Source: Gaetbulibacter_B jejuensis (GTDB taxonomy: Bacteria > Bacteroidota > Bacteroidia > Flavobacteriales > Flavobacteriaceae). Taken from it: a stretch of 64,000 nucleotides of DNA. A program made the position numbers and the translations under genes. Below, piece by piece: positions 1-9,188 of this stretch (its first letter is position 1; the number at the start of each line of letters is the position of its first letter). The stretch is taken from the NCBI RefSeq assembly GCF_039524015.1, contig NZ_BAAAGF010000003.1, positions 248,001 to 312,000 of the forward strand, written 5' to 3'. Below the pieces are notes generated by a model, which saw only the letters and a program-made list of their open reading frames with translations, did no database searches and was not told where the DNA came from.

Positions 1-1
1 T

Positions 2-1597
2 GATAATTTGGTACTAAACCTTGGACCTTTTGAGCAAACCTTTTCTGAACAACGCCAGTTTTTCACCGAAGGTGTTGATTTGTTTAATAAAGGTAATTTA
101 TTTTTCTCAAGACGTGTAGGTAGTAGACCAATAGGTAATGTTGAGCTCAATGAAAACGAGGAAATTATTGATCGTCCTAATACAGTTAAAGTACTTAATG
201 CTGCTAAAGTTTCTGGTCGAACTAAAAAAGGATTAGGAATTGGTGTTTTTAATGCTATTACCGAAAAAACCAAAGCTAAAATTAGAGATAATGAAACTGG
301 TGAAGTAAGAGAAGAAGTTGTCGAGCCTCTTGCAAACTATAACATTTTGGTACTTGACCAACAATTTAATCAAAACTCATCAGTAAGTTTAATTAACACC
401 AACGTAACTAGAGATGGTAATTTTAGAGATGCCAATGTTACTGGTTTACTGTTTGATATTTCAAACAAACGAAATACTTATAATCTTTATGGTGAAGCTA
501 AAATGAGTAATCTAAACTTAGCTGACGGAAACCAAACTGGTTACAGCACTTTCTTTTTTGCAGGAAAATCACATGGAAAGTTAAGATATAGTTTTGACCA
601 TAGTTATGCTGACACCAAGTACGACATTAACGATTTAGGATTTATCTCAAGAAACAATTACAACAACTTTGGTGTGGACCTTACCTATCGAATTTTTGAA
701 CCTACCAAAAAGCTTAACAACTACTATATTGGCACTTATGTTAATTATACAAGATTAGCTAATCCTGGAGAGTACACAGGAAGCAGCTTTGGCGTAAACT
801 TTGACGCAGTAACTAAAACACTTCACAACTTTGGTGGAAACATAAATTTCCAAGTTGGTAAACAGTTTGATTACTTTGAACCTCGTGTTGAAGGACGTTA
901 TTTTATCTATGAAAACCGAATAAACTCAAACGTTTGGATTTCTTCAAATTACAACAACACCTTTGCTATAGATGCTAATCTTGGTGGAGCAACTTATTTT
1001 GAAGATAATAGAGACACTAACGAGTATTGGTTTGGGTTAAACCCAAGAGTACGATTTAATGATAAATTTTTAGTAGTGTATTCTTTTGACTACAATAAAA
1101 TTTTCAAGGATAGAGGATTTACAACGCTTTCAGATGATAATATCATTTTTGGAGAAAGAGACAGAAAAATATTGGTAAACAGTATTTCTGGAACTTATAA
1201 CTTTAACTCCTTCCACTCTTTGGGTTTAACGTTTAGAAACTATTGGTCAACCGTTATTTATCAAGATGAATTGTTTACCTTAAGAGATAATGGTAGACTT
1301 ACAAAAGACTCAGGCTTTACGGTTGGTGATTTAGAAAACAACCCAAATATCAATTTCAGCACATGGAATTTGGATTTAAATTACTCATGGCAATTTGCGC
1401 CTGGAAGTTTCCTAACTGCGTTATACAGAAATCAATTATTTAACTCTGACACTGCAGCTACTGAGACTTACAGACAAAGCTTGGACAGACTCTTTGACCA
1501 ACCTATCCAACATACATTTTCACTGCGATTACAATACTTTTTAAATTACAGTGACTTAAAAAATGTCTTTAAGAAGAAAAACAAAACTAACTCTTAA
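2..1597 (+). CDS. DUF5916-type outer-membrane protein, C-terminal part (5' end outside window)
   Basis: The reading frame is already open at base 2 and continues 532 codons to a TAA; the first possible start (TTG at base 8) lies inside a conserved block (LNLGPFEQTFSEQRQFF), so the true N-terminus is upstream of the window. That block and the following run of alternating hydrophobic/aromatic strands ending in an aromatic strand (FSLRLQYFLNYSD) are typical of the C-terminal beta-barrel part of DUF5916 proteins, which in Bacteroidota carry an N-terminal carbohydrate-binding-like domain followed by a barrel. An outer-membrane location is inferred; substrate unknown. The next gene starts 51 bases downstream on the same strand, but functional linkage is unclear. 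Confidence 0.8.
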   Translation, partial: DNLVLNLGPFEQTFSEQRQFFTEGVDLFNKGNLFFSRRVGSRPIGNVELNENEEIIDRPNTVKVLNAAKVSGRTKKGLGIGVFNAITEKTKAKIRDNETGEVREEVVEPLANYNILVLDQQFNQNSSVSLINTNVTRDGNFRDANVTGLLFDISNKRNTYNLYGEAKMSNLNLADGNQTGYSTFFFAGKSHGKLRYSFDHSYADTKYDINDLGFISRNNYNNFGVDLTYRIFEPTKKLNNYYIGTYVNYTRLANPGEYTGSSFGVNFDAVTKTLHNFGGNINFQVGKQFDYFEPRVEGRYFIYENRINSNVWISSNYNNTFAIDANLGGATYFEDNRDTNEYWFGLNPRVRFNDKFLVVYSFDYNKIFKDRGFTTLSDDNIIFGERDRKILVNSISGTYNFNSFHSLGLTFRNYWSTVIYQDELFTLRDNGRLTKDSGFTVGDLENNPNINFSTWNLDLNYSWQFAPGSFLTALYRNQLFNSDTAATETYRQSLDRLFDQPIQHTFSLRLQYFLNYSDLKNVFKKKNKTNS

Positions 1598-1648
1598 ATT
1601 GTGCATCACAGCTTAAAATAGTATGTTTACGTTATTATTTTCTAAAGC

Positions 1649-2311
1649 ATGATTAAAGCCAAAAATATTCATAAACACTATAATGATTTACACGTTTTAA
1701 AAGGTGTTGATATCACTATTTCCAAAGGCGAAGTAGTCTCTATAGTTGGTGCTTCTGGTGCAGGAAAAACCACTTTACTGCAAATACTTGGTACTTTAGA
1801 TAAAGCCAGCAGCAACAACGAAAGTCAGTTATTAATTAATGATGTTGATGTACTGCAGTTAAAAGATAAAGCTTTAGCTAAATTTAGAAATGAGCATATT
1901 GGGTTTATCTTTCAATTTCATCAATTGTTACCTGAATTTACAGCTTTGGAAAATGTTTGCTTACCTGCTTTTATAAAAAACACTCCTAAAACTGAAGCCG
2001 AAAAACGTGCTAAAGAATTATTGGATTTTTTAGGACTTAAAGAACGCTACAACCATAAACCCAACGAACTTTCAGGTGGTGAGCAACAACGTGTTGCAGT
2101 AGCTAGAGCTTTGATAAATAATCCTGGATTAATCTTTGCCGATGAACCTTCAGGAAATCTTGATAGCGAAAGTGCAGAAAACCTTCACAACCTATTTTTC
2201 AAACTTAGAGATGAGTATGGTCAAACCTTTGTAATTGTTACGCACAACGAAGAACTCGCTAATATGGCTGACCGTAAACTCACTATGGTTGATGGGAAGA
2301 TTGTAAAATAA
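1649..2311 (+). CDS. lolD: ABC transporter ATP-binding protein, LolD/MacB type
   Basis: A 220-aa ATPase with Walker A GASGAGKT (residues 34-41), the Q-loop region [17 protein letters not shown], signature LSGGEQQR (about 141-148), Walker [15 protein letters not shown] and the switch histidine in VIVTHNEE. The length and the [16 protein letters not shown] segment fit the LolD branch, whose members power release of lipoproteins from the inner membrane with LolC/LolE. No permease gene is adjacent, so the partner must be encoded elsewhere; a MacB-like or FtsE-like role cannot be excluded from sequence alone. Confidence 0.85.
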   Translation: MIKAKNIHKHYNDLHVLKGVDITISKGEVVSIVGASGAGKTTLLQILGTLDKASSNNESQLLINDVDVLQLKDKALAKFRNEHIGFIFQFHQLLPEFTALENVCLPAFIKNTPKTEAEKRAKELLDFLGLKERYNHKPNELSGGEQQRVAVARALINNPGLIFADEPSGNLDSESAENLHNLFFKLRDEYGQTFVIVTHNEELANMADRKLTMVDGKIVK

Positions 2312-2359
2312 CTACCTTCTACAACGCAACCAAATTAGCAATTCGGCATCTTAAGAGAA

Positions 2360-2935
2360 ATGGTTGCTATGATTAAAAAAGTTACTTTTTCTTTTCTGTT
2401 TTTTTGCTTACTTGAAGTTTTAGTAGTTTCTTGTTGTGAAGATGAGTATAATCTTTATTTAACAAGCATAAACTTTACCGTTGAAGATAATGCCGACTTT
2501 GACATTACCACAATAAAACATGAAGATTTACAACTAAACTTGTTTCTTACTTATGAAACAGAGCTTACTTACTTAAAAAAAGAATTATCAAGACTATCCA
2601 ACAAAGCTTATGCTACAAGTTGTGATGAAACCTACATTGTCAGAAATAAAGCAACTCAAGTTGAAATTACTTCTGACGCTACTTTTCAAAATATAGAGGC
2701 AGGAAATTCATTGAATGAATTATTCTATCTAAACCACAATGGAGCACTTAAAACGGTAGATAGTATTTTGGATTACATAAACCAAGACACTTATTACTAT
2801 GGTGATTTTTATCAATTCGTTTTAGCTAATCCAATTAATGAAGATGTTAGTGCGTCATTCAAAATTAGTGTCTCCTTAGAAAATGGAGAATTTATTGAGC
2901 GCTCTACAGTAACTACAACTATTACTGCTGAATAA
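2360..2935 (+). CDS. Putative lipoprotein of unknown function
   Basis: This 191-aa protein begins with a positively charged and hydrophobic signal followed by a lipobox-like VVSC (Cys25, with a second Cys directly after), so it is probably a lipidated envelope protein. Methionine 4 (base 2369) is an equally good start. The mature part is acidic, with many Thr/Ile/Asn residues in a beta-rich pattern and one further Cys near residue 88. I do not recognise the family. It follows the ABC ATPase by 48 bases on the same strand, but there is no evidence that they act together. Confidence 0.7.
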   Translation: MVAMIKKVTFSFLFFCLLEVLVVSCCEDEYNLYLTSINFTVEDNADFDITTIKHEDLQLNLFLTYETELTYLKKELSRLSNKAYATSCDETYIVRNKATQVEITSDATFQNIEAGNSLNELFYLNHNGALKTVDSILDYINQDTYYYGDFYQFVLANPINEDVSASFKISVSLENGEFIERSTVTTTITAE

Positions 2936-2967
2936 CCTTAAATACATTTCAAAACTGTTTTAATGAT

Positions 2968-2975
2968 TACTTTTG
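2968..2975 (+). promoter_or_regulatory. Bacteroidota -7 promoter element (TACTTTTG)
   Basis: Matches the TAnnTTTG consensus used by the primary sigma factor of Bacteroidota and lies 24 bases upstream of the GTG codon at 3000. It overlaps the upstream in-frame TTG at 2973, which argues that translation begins at the GTG. No clear -33 TTTG is visible. Confidence 0.5.
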
Positions 2976-2999
2976 CACTTTATTACCAAAACAGCAAAA

Positions 3000-3773
3000 G
3001 TGAAATTCATTAATAAAACAGAACTTAAAGAGTTTTTAGACAGTAAAGTTGAACAATACAACAACCCAAAGTTTATTGAAAGCGACCCAATACAAATACC
3101 ACATCGCTTTTCAAAAAAAGAAGATATTGAAATTACAGCATTTTTAACTGCTACCATTGCTTGGGGAAACCGAAAAAGCATTATCAACAATGCATCTAAA
3201 ATGATGGATTTGTTAGATAACTCACCTTATGATTTTGTATTAAATCACAATGAAAGCGACCTAGAACCTTTACTGCAATTTGTGCATCGCACATTTAATG
3301 GAACCGATTTAATCACCTTTGTGAAAGCGCTAAAACACATTTATAATAATCATGGTGGATTAGAAACCGTATTTAGAAAAACTGCTAAAAACGAGTCGCT
3401 ACAAATAGCAATAAGCCAATTTAAAACTCACTTTTTTGAAATTGAGCATTTACCTAGAACTCAAAAGCATGTGAGTGATCCTTTAAAAAATTCAGCAGCA
3501 AAACGAATCAACATGTATTTACGTTGGATGGTTAGAAATGATAATACTGGAGTAGATTTTGGGATTTGGAATAACATTTCACCTAGTCAACTCTCCTGTC
3601 CTTTAGACGTACACTCAGGAAATGTAGCTAGAAAATTAGGGCTTTTAACACGTAAACAAAATGATGCAAAAGCACTGTTTGAACTTGATACTAATTTAAG
3701 GAAATTAGACCCAAAAGACCCTGTAAAATACGATTTTGCACTTTTTGGGCTTGGTGTATTTGAAAGCTTTTAA
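3000..3773 (+). CDS. TIGR02757 family protein (DUF2400)
   Basis: The translated sequence carries the hallmarks of TIGR02757: the N-terminal LKEFLDSKVEQYNNP, the IPHRFSKKEDIEI motif, ATIAWGNRKSI, and the C-terminal NMYLRWMVR and PLDVHSGNVARKLGLL. This family is widespread in Bacteroidota and some other phyla; its fold looks related to helix-hairpin-helix DNA glycosylases, but no activity is established. The frame also stays open upstream to a TTG at 2973, which overlaps a promoter -7 box, so GTG at 3000 is preferred (257 aa). It is probably transcribed on its own. Confidence 0.85.
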   Translation: MKFINKTELKEFLDSKVEQYNNPKFIESDPIQIPHRFSKKEDIEITAFLTATIAWGNRKSIINNASKMMDLLDNSPYDFVLNHNESDLEPLLQFVHRTFNGTDLITFVKALKHIYNNHGGLETVFRKTAKNESLQIAISQFKTHFFEIEHLPRTQKHVSDPLKNSAAKRINMYLRWMVRNDNTGVDFGIWNNISPSQLSCPLDVHSGNVARKLGLLTRKQNDAKALFELDTNLRKLDPKDPVKYDFALFGLGVFESF

Positions 3774-3786
3774 TTTTATATATTTG
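3759..3786 (+). promoter_or_regulatory. Promoter: TTTG, 16 bases, TATATTTG
   Basis: A -33-like TTTG (3759-3762) and a -7 TATATTTG (3779-3786) precede the 100-aa gene starting at 3820. The -33 box lies inside the end of the TIGR02757 gene. Confidence 0.5.
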
Positions 3787-3819
3787 CTTCATATTACCCT
3801 AATTTAACTAACCAAAAAA

Positions 3820-4122
3820 ATGAAGCACTCTTTTAGATTGAAAAAATCTCAAATAAAGACTGTTTTTTTTGAGAAATTGGATATTAAATCCGTTTCAATT
3901 GAAAATAAGTCTGATGTTGAGAATGCAATCACAAACATTTTAGTTTTTAACGACCTTGACAGTTATCTTAATCCGATAGACTGTAATTACAATTTTATCA
4001 ATACTATGGTAAGTTTTCAATTAGAACTTAATCCTGAAAGAGATAAAAAAGACTTTTTTAAAACTATTAAAAAGTTTACTGAGTTCATTGAAGACACAAC
4101 AGAAAACAAAAAAGCGAATTAA
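3820..4122 (+). CDS. Small protein of unknown function
   Basis: A 100-aa protein with no signal peptide or membrane segment, rich in Lys, Asn and Asp, with alternating helix/strand propensity (for example FELNPERDKKDFFKTIKKFTEFIEDT). I do not recognise a family. Support for a real gene comes from its own promoter at 3759-3786 and a strong terminator hairpin that includes its stop codon. Confidence 0.7.
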   Translation: MKHSFRLKKSQIKTVFFEKLDIKSVSIENKSDVENAITNILVFNDLDSYLNPIDCNYNFINTMVSFQLELNPERDKKDFFKTIKKFTEFIEDTTENKKAN

Positions 4123-4143
4123 AAAACTTTAATTCGCTTTTCT
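4111..4143. terminator. Bidirectional rho-independent terminator
   Basis: Inverted repeat AAAGCGAATTAAA / TTTAATTCGCTTT with a T-tract on one side and an A-tract on the other. It serves the rightward 100-aa gene (its stop codon is in the stem) and the leftward M61 peptidase gene. Confidence 0.85.
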
Positions 4144-4162
4144 ATTTCTTATATGTGTTTAC

Positions 4163-6058
4163 TTACAAAGTATCACTTTGGTTTAACCAAGCATTTCTTA
4201 GTTTTACCTGAGACTTGGTAGCCTCTAAGTTTTCTACTATTGTTTTAATTTTTGTAAATGCTGGAGTTAACTTAGTTTTAATAACTTTTTCTTCTCCATT
4301 TCTTAACAATTTTACTTCAATTTCGTCTCCTTCTTTCCATCTAAACATTTGTCCCATAACCATTCTAAGATTGTTAAGTTTAACATCTGTTCCATTAACC
4401 GAAGTAATAATGTCATTTTCTCTTACACCTTGCGATTCCCAAAAAGTGTTTTCTGATACGTTACTGGAAAAGAACACGTAATCGTCTTCTTCATTGGCAT
4501 CAAAAACAAAGCCCATTCCTGATTGTACATAATTGGTTTCTGTTTGTGTTAACTCATACATTAAACCTACTTTTTCAAAAAACGCACCATAGTCAATTGG
4601 CACACCTTCAACCACATGTGTTTGTAAAAATTCCCCAATTGATGGATAGGTCATTTTAGTAATTTCTTCAATAATAGTATCGTCATCAAACGGTTTATGC
4701 ACTCCATATTTAGCCGAAAGTTCTTTCATTAAAGACAACATACTTCTGTTTCCATTACTTTCTTCTCGCATTAAAATATCAATACACATCCCTATTAAAG
4801 CGCCTTTTTGATAAACGTTAGTATAGTTTTTAGCATAAGGGTCTTCAATAACATTCTCACTCATTTCAGTGAAACTCATGCTATCGTCATAATATTTTGA
4901 TCTTGTTATTTGATTTTGAATTGTTCTGTAGTATTCTTTAGGTGTTACTAATCCTTCATACACTTGAAAGTGTTGTGCAAAAAACTCTGTTACACCTTCG
5001 TACATCCATAAATGTTTTGAAAATGTTGGATCATTATAATCAAAATAATGCACGTCTTCAGAATGCACTGAAAGTGGTGTTACGATATGAAAAAACTCAT
5101 GCGACACCACGTCAACCATAGATTTTGCCAAATATTCTACTGAAGCCCATTCGCGTAAAACCACAACTGTTGAGGTATGATGCTCTAGAGCTCCAAACCC
5201 TTTAGGTGCTTTATCTGAACCATCAGATAAGTATAAATAAATATCATAACGTGCTGTACTGTTAATGTCTCCCAAGTAGTTCTTTTGGGCTTCCATCATA
5301 GTAAACATCGTTTCTTTTAAACTTGCAGCAGTGTGTTTTTTGTTTGGAGAATAAACGCTAAGTACAATTTTAATATCCCCTACCATAAACTCCTCTACAT
5401 CAAGTTTTCCATACATCATTGGGTTATCAGTAATATCAAAATATCGTGGAGCAAAATAGCTTGTCGTTATTTTAGTACCATCGCTACTAGATTTTACACC
5501 TACATTTTGTAATGCCGAAGTACGCTCAAAAGTTGCAGGTGCAGTAACATCTAAATTGTATTGTGCATTTTTCAAACTATCAAAATACCCAATAAAACCA
5601 TGTAAATTCAGGACATAATTATCTGACTCAATATTTGTTCCTTGTGGCGAAAACAAGCTAGGATAATTAGGATCACTTTCTACATCATAGCTATCATTCA
5701 CCCAATAAGTGATAACGTCAAGTTGCTGTGCGTTGGTAATAACCCAAGAGTTTTCATCTATCTTTTTAGAAGGCAATACATTACCATTGTAATCTTTAGC
5801 TGCAAAATCATCAATAAAAGCCCCAAAATTACTTATATCATAAGTACCTTGAACTATTTTTGGTAATCTGTAAATTACTGAATCTTGAGTAAAACGTCCT
5901 GGATTTATAGTTACAGGTAATTTATCGTTATTAACAGCTGTAATATCGATAGAGGTATTAATTGGGTTGCTTACTGCTAAATCATCAACTGACTTAGATA
6001 CAGAACCACAAGAAGTTAACAAAACGCTAATCCCAATTAGGGCAAGTATATTCTTCAT
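4163..6058 (-). CDS. M61-family (glycyl aminopeptidase-like) metallopeptidase with PDZ domain, lipoprotein
   Basis: A 631-aa protein with a lipoprotein signal ending in LLTSC (Cys17). A zinc motif HEFFH (320-324) is followed by WMYEGVTEFF, where Glu354 is the probable third ligand: the gluzincin arrangement of family M61. Residues of about 515-600 form a PDZ-like domain with GMGFVF and a VRENDIITSVNGTDV carboxylate-loop/strand pattern. Together this suggests an envelope-anchored peptidase acting in the periplasm or at the outer membrane. It ends in a shared bidirectional terminator and is divergently arranged with a glycosyltransferase gene 72 bases away. Confidence 0.88.
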   Translation of the reverse strand: MKNILALIGISVLLTSCGSVSKSVDDLAVSNPINTSIDITAVNNDKLPVTINPGRFTQDSVIYRLPKIVQGTYDISNFGAFIDDFAAKDYNGNVLPSKKIDENSWVITNAQQLDVITYWVNDSYDVESDPNYPSLFSPQGTNIESDNYVLNLHGFIGYFDSLKNAQYNLDVTAPATFERTSALQNVGVKSSSDGTKITTSYFAPRYFDITDNPMMYGKLDVEEFMVGDIKIVLSVYSPNKKHTAASLKETMFTMMEAQKNYLGDINSTARYDIYLYLSDGSDKAPKGFGALEHHTSTVVVLREWASVEYLAKSMVDVVSHEFFHIVTPLSVHSEDVHYFDYNDPTFSKHLWMYEGVTEFFAQHFQVYEGLVTPKEYYRTIQNQITRSKYYDDSMSFTEMSENVIEDPYAKNYTNVYQKGALIGMCIDILMREESNGNRSMLSLMKELSAKYGVHKPFDDDTIIEEITKMTYPSIGEFLQTHVVEGVPIDYGAFFEKVGLMYELTQTETNYVQSGMGFVFDANEEDDYVFFSSNVSENTFWESQGVRENDIITSVNGTDVKLNNLRMVMGQMFRWKEGDEIEVKLLRNGEEKVIKTKLTPAFTKIKTIVENLEATKSQVKLRNAWLNQSDTL

Positions 6059-6130
6059 GCTATTATTTTCTTTTAAGGGACAACAAATTTAGGATTATGT
6101 TACATTTTTGCGAGCCAATATTTTGTTAAA

Positions 6131-7162
6131 ATGATGAATCACTATCTTAGCAGCATGCCTAAACCTTTGATAAGTATTTTTACGCCTTTTAAAAACACAG
6201 CAGCCTTTTTACCAGACTGCATAAACTCTATTATTAATCAGAGTTATACACACTGGGAACTCTTGATGATTGACGATCACTCAACCGATAATAGCTTTGA
6301 AATTGTTAACGCTTTTGCGCAACAAGACCCTAGAATAAAATTGCTTACAAACTCTGGAAGCGGTATTATTGATGCACTACAACTAGCTTTTAAAGAAAGT
6401 AAAGGGAGTTATGTAACTAGGATGGATAGTGACGATATTATGCATGTAGACCGATTACAACTCATGCTCAATAGCTTATTGGATTATGGTAAAAAACATG
6501 TAGCTGTTGGCAAGGTAAAGTATTTTAGTGATGTTGGAATTAGCGATGGTTATGCACGTTATGAAACTTGGCTGAATAACCTTACAGAAACTGGCAGTAA
6601 CTATTCTGAAATCTATAAAGAATGTGTCATTCCTTCACCTTGTTGGTTAATTCACAGAGAAGATTTTATTGCTTGTGATGCTTTTCACCCAAATAGATAT
6701 CCTGAAGACTACGATTTAACCTTTAGGTTTTACAAGCATAATTACAAGTGTATTCCTTGTGATACAGTATTGCATCATTGGAGAGACTACAGTTATCGCA
6801 GCTCACGAACTCACGAGCATTATGCCGAAAACACATTTTTAGAATTAAAACTTCATTATTTTTTAGAGCTAGATTACAATTCTAATAGAACACTTACAGT
6901 TTGGGGAGCTGGTGCCAAAGGAAAAAGCATTGCCAAACAACTTAAAGCTAAACAAATACCTTTTGTTTGGATTTGCGATAATCCCAAAAAAATTGGCAAA
7001 AGCATTTATGGTGTTAAACTGCATAACTTTGAACATTTAAAACAGTTACACCAACCACAAAGTATTGTTACAGTTGCTAATGAGCAAGCACAACAAGAAA
7101 TTACATCTTATTTTAAACAACAACAAATGGAACCAATGATTGATTATTTTTTCTTTTGCTAG
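6131..7162 (+). CDS. Family 2 glycosyltransferase with C-terminal Rossmann-like extension
   Basis: Residues of about 12-240 are a GT-A glycosyltransferase: ISIFTPFKNTAAFLPDCI, LMIDDHSTDNS and the nucleotide-sugar/metal motif MDSDD (98-102). Residues of about 255-340 form a second module beginning TVWGAGAKGKSIAKQL, a GxGxxG-like dinucleotide-binding pattern followed by ICDNP and VANEQAQQEI. The extension resembles the small Rossmann-type modules attached to some surface-glycan enzymes. The sugar donor and acceptor cannot be told. Adjacent starts exist at codons 1 and 2. Confidence 0.82.
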   Translation: MMNHYLSSMPKPLISIFTPFKNTAAFLPDCINSIINQSYTHWELLMIDDHSTDNSFEIVNAFAQQDPRIKLLTNSGSGIIDALQLAFKESKGSYVTRMDSDDIMHVDRLQLMLNSLLDYGKKHVAVGKVKYFSDVGISDGYARYETWLNNLTETGSNYSEIYKECVIPSPCWLIHREDFIACDAFHPNRYPEDYDLTFRFYKHNYKCIPCDTVLHHWRDYSYRSSRTHEHYAENTFLELKLHYFLELDYNSNRTLTVWGAGAKGKSIAKQLKAKQIPFVWICDNPKKIGKSIYGVKLHNFEHLKQLHQPQSIVTVANEQAQQEITSYFKQQQMEPMIDYFFFC

Positions 7163-7262
7163 ATTTCAATTACCAGACAAAACGTTAAATTTCTCAAAAC
7201 CCAACCGCAATAATCGCTCATCATTTTCTATATTTGAAAGCTAGTACAATTAATCATTAGGA

Positions 7263-9188
7263 ATGCAGTTTAAACACCCAGAACTTCTTTACGCCTTACT
7301 CCTGCTTATCATTCCTATAATTGTTCATTTATTTCAGCTACGTAGATTTAAAAAGGTTGAATTTACAAATGTTCTGTTTTTAAAAAACATCACTTTACAA
7401 ACTCGTAAAAGTTCCCAACTAAAAAAGTGGTTAACACTACTTACTCGTTTACTACTTTTAGCTTGTGCTATAATTGCATTTGCACAACCTTACATTTCTA
7501 AATCTAGCAGTTATAAAACCAAAAGCGAAACGGTAATTTACTTAGACAATTCGTTTAGCATGCAAGCCAAAGGAAGTAACGGAACGCTTTTAAACAGTGC
7601 TATACAAGATATTATTGAACATATTGACGAAAACGAAAAGATTACGTTTTTTACTAATAATAGTTATAAACCCAACACAACGGTTAAAGCTATAAAGAAC
7701 GAATTGATTCAACTATCAAATTCGCCAAATCAAATTACTTATGATGCTGCACTATTAAAAGGAAAAAATGCCTTTTCTAAAGATAAAAGTACGCTTAAAA
7801 ATTTGGTGCTGATTTCCGATTTTCAACAGCATAACAACGTATTCAACACAGCTACTGATTCTTCAATCCAGTTAAAATTAGTACAGCTAAAACCTGTAAA
7901 CAACTACAATGTTGCTATTGATAGTGCTTATATTTCAAAAGCTAATGCTGAAAACATTGAGTTGAGCGTTACCATAAAAAATTCTGGTAATCCTATTGAT
8001 AACTTACCTGTATCATTATACAATGACGACAATTTAGTAGCTAAAAGTTCAATAAGTAGTACTGAAAATGACTCTGTGGTTTTCACACTTCCTTTTAATC
8101 AAATGTTTAATGGTAAACTAAGTATTGAAGATGCTGGTTTAACTTATGACAACACCTTGTTTTTTAACTTAGATAAAAGTGAAACCATAAAGGTATTATC
8201 CATAAATGAAGCTGATGACACCTTCTTAAAAAAGATATATACTGATGATGAATTCAGCTACACATCATACAAGCTAAACGAGTTAGATTACAATACTATT
8301 TCATCTCAAAATTTAATTGTTTTAAACGAGATAAAAAACATTCCAAATTCGCTAACAACTGCTTTAAAAGCATTTACTGATGATGGTAGAACACTATTAA
8401 TTATACCTTCAAGTAATTCCGAATTAAGCTCTTATAATCAATTATTTATAAATTACAACATTTCAACATTCAATACTACAACTCCTGAAGAGAAAAGGAT
8501 AACTTCTATTCAGTTTTCACATCCTTTATTGACTAATGTTTTTGATAAAAAAATCAGCAATTTTCAATATCCAAAAACTAATAAAAGATATGTGTTTTCA
8601 GGACCTAGTGGTGCTTCGGTTTTAAACTTTGAAGACAGTACTCCTTTTTTAAGCCAAAACGAAAATCTATACACTTTTACAGCGGCTTTAAATGAAGACA
8701 ATTCAAACTTCAAAAATTCGCCTTTAATTGTTCCTGTGTTGTATAATATTGGGAAGCAAAGTCTTAAACTGTCTCAATTGTACTACACTATTGGAAAGGA
8801 AAATAAAATAGACATAAACACCAAGCTACAACAAGACGATATATTAAAACTAGGAAACGAAAACAACGCTAGTATTCCTTTACAACAAACCTTTACCAAT
8901 AAAGTGGAGTTAATTACCAATGAATACCCTGAAAAAGCTGGTATTATTCCTGTAATGAACAAGAATGAAGTATTAAAACAATTAAGTTTTAATTACAATA
9001 GAACTGAAAGTAATTTATACTATCATGATTTAGAAAACATTGAAGGTTTAAACGTAACTAAAAGTGTCGCTTCGGCAATTAACGATATAAAAAGTGCTAC
9101 AAATGTTAATGAGCTATGGAAATGGTTTGTTATTTTTGCATTAGCTTTTTTAATCATTGAAATGCTCATCTTAAAATATTTTAAATGA
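7263..9188 (+). CDS. BatA/von Willebrand factor A-domain membrane protein
   Basis: A 641-aa protein starting with the BatA-type N-terminal double-transmembrane module (LYALLLLIIPIIVHLFQLRRF ... LLTRLLLLACAIIAFAQPYIS), followed by a vWA domain with a DxSxS metal site (YLDNSFSMQ, about residue 95) and a long central region, and a final membrane helix at about 620-640. Family members in Bacteroidota are associated with aerotolerance (Bat) loci and envelope functions. Its end overlaps the next start in an ATGA, so translation is probably coupled to the dihydroorotase-like gene. Confidence 0.85.
   Translation: MQFKHPELLYALLLLIIPIIVHLFQLRRFKKVEFTNVLFLKNITLQTRKSSQLKKWLTLLTRLLLLACAIIAFAQPYISKSSSYKTKSETVIYLDNSFSMQAKGSNGTLLNSAIQDIIEHIDENEKITFFTNNSYKPNTTVKAIKNELIQLSNSPNQITYDAALLKGKNAFSKDKSTLKNLVLISDFQQHNNVFNTATDSSIQLKLVQLKPVNNYNVAIDSAYISKANAENIELSVTIKNSGNPIDNLPVSLYNDDNLVAKSSISSTENDSVVFTLPFNQMFNGKLSIEDAGLTYDNTLFFNLDKSETIKVLSINEADDTFLKKIYTDDEFSYTSYKLNELDYNTISSQNLIVLNEIKNIPNSLTTALKAFTDDGRTLLIIPSSNSELSSYNQLFINYNISTFNTTTPEEKRITSIQFSHPLLTNVFDKKISNFQYPKTNKRYVFSGPSGASVLNFEDSTPFLSQNENLYTFTAALNEDNSNFKNSPLIVPVLYNIGKQSLKLSQLYYTIGKENKIDINTKLQQDDILKLGNENNASIPLQQTFTNKVELITNEYPEKAGIIPVMNKNEVLKQLSFNYNRTESNLYYHDLENIEGLNVTKSVASAINDIKSATNVNELWKWFVIFALAFLIIEMLILKYFK

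Noticed and set aside
2973..2999. TTG at 2973 as the start of the TIGR02757 gene
   Set aside because: It overlaps a -7 promoter element, so it would lie upstream of or at the transcription start; GTG at 3000 is in frame.
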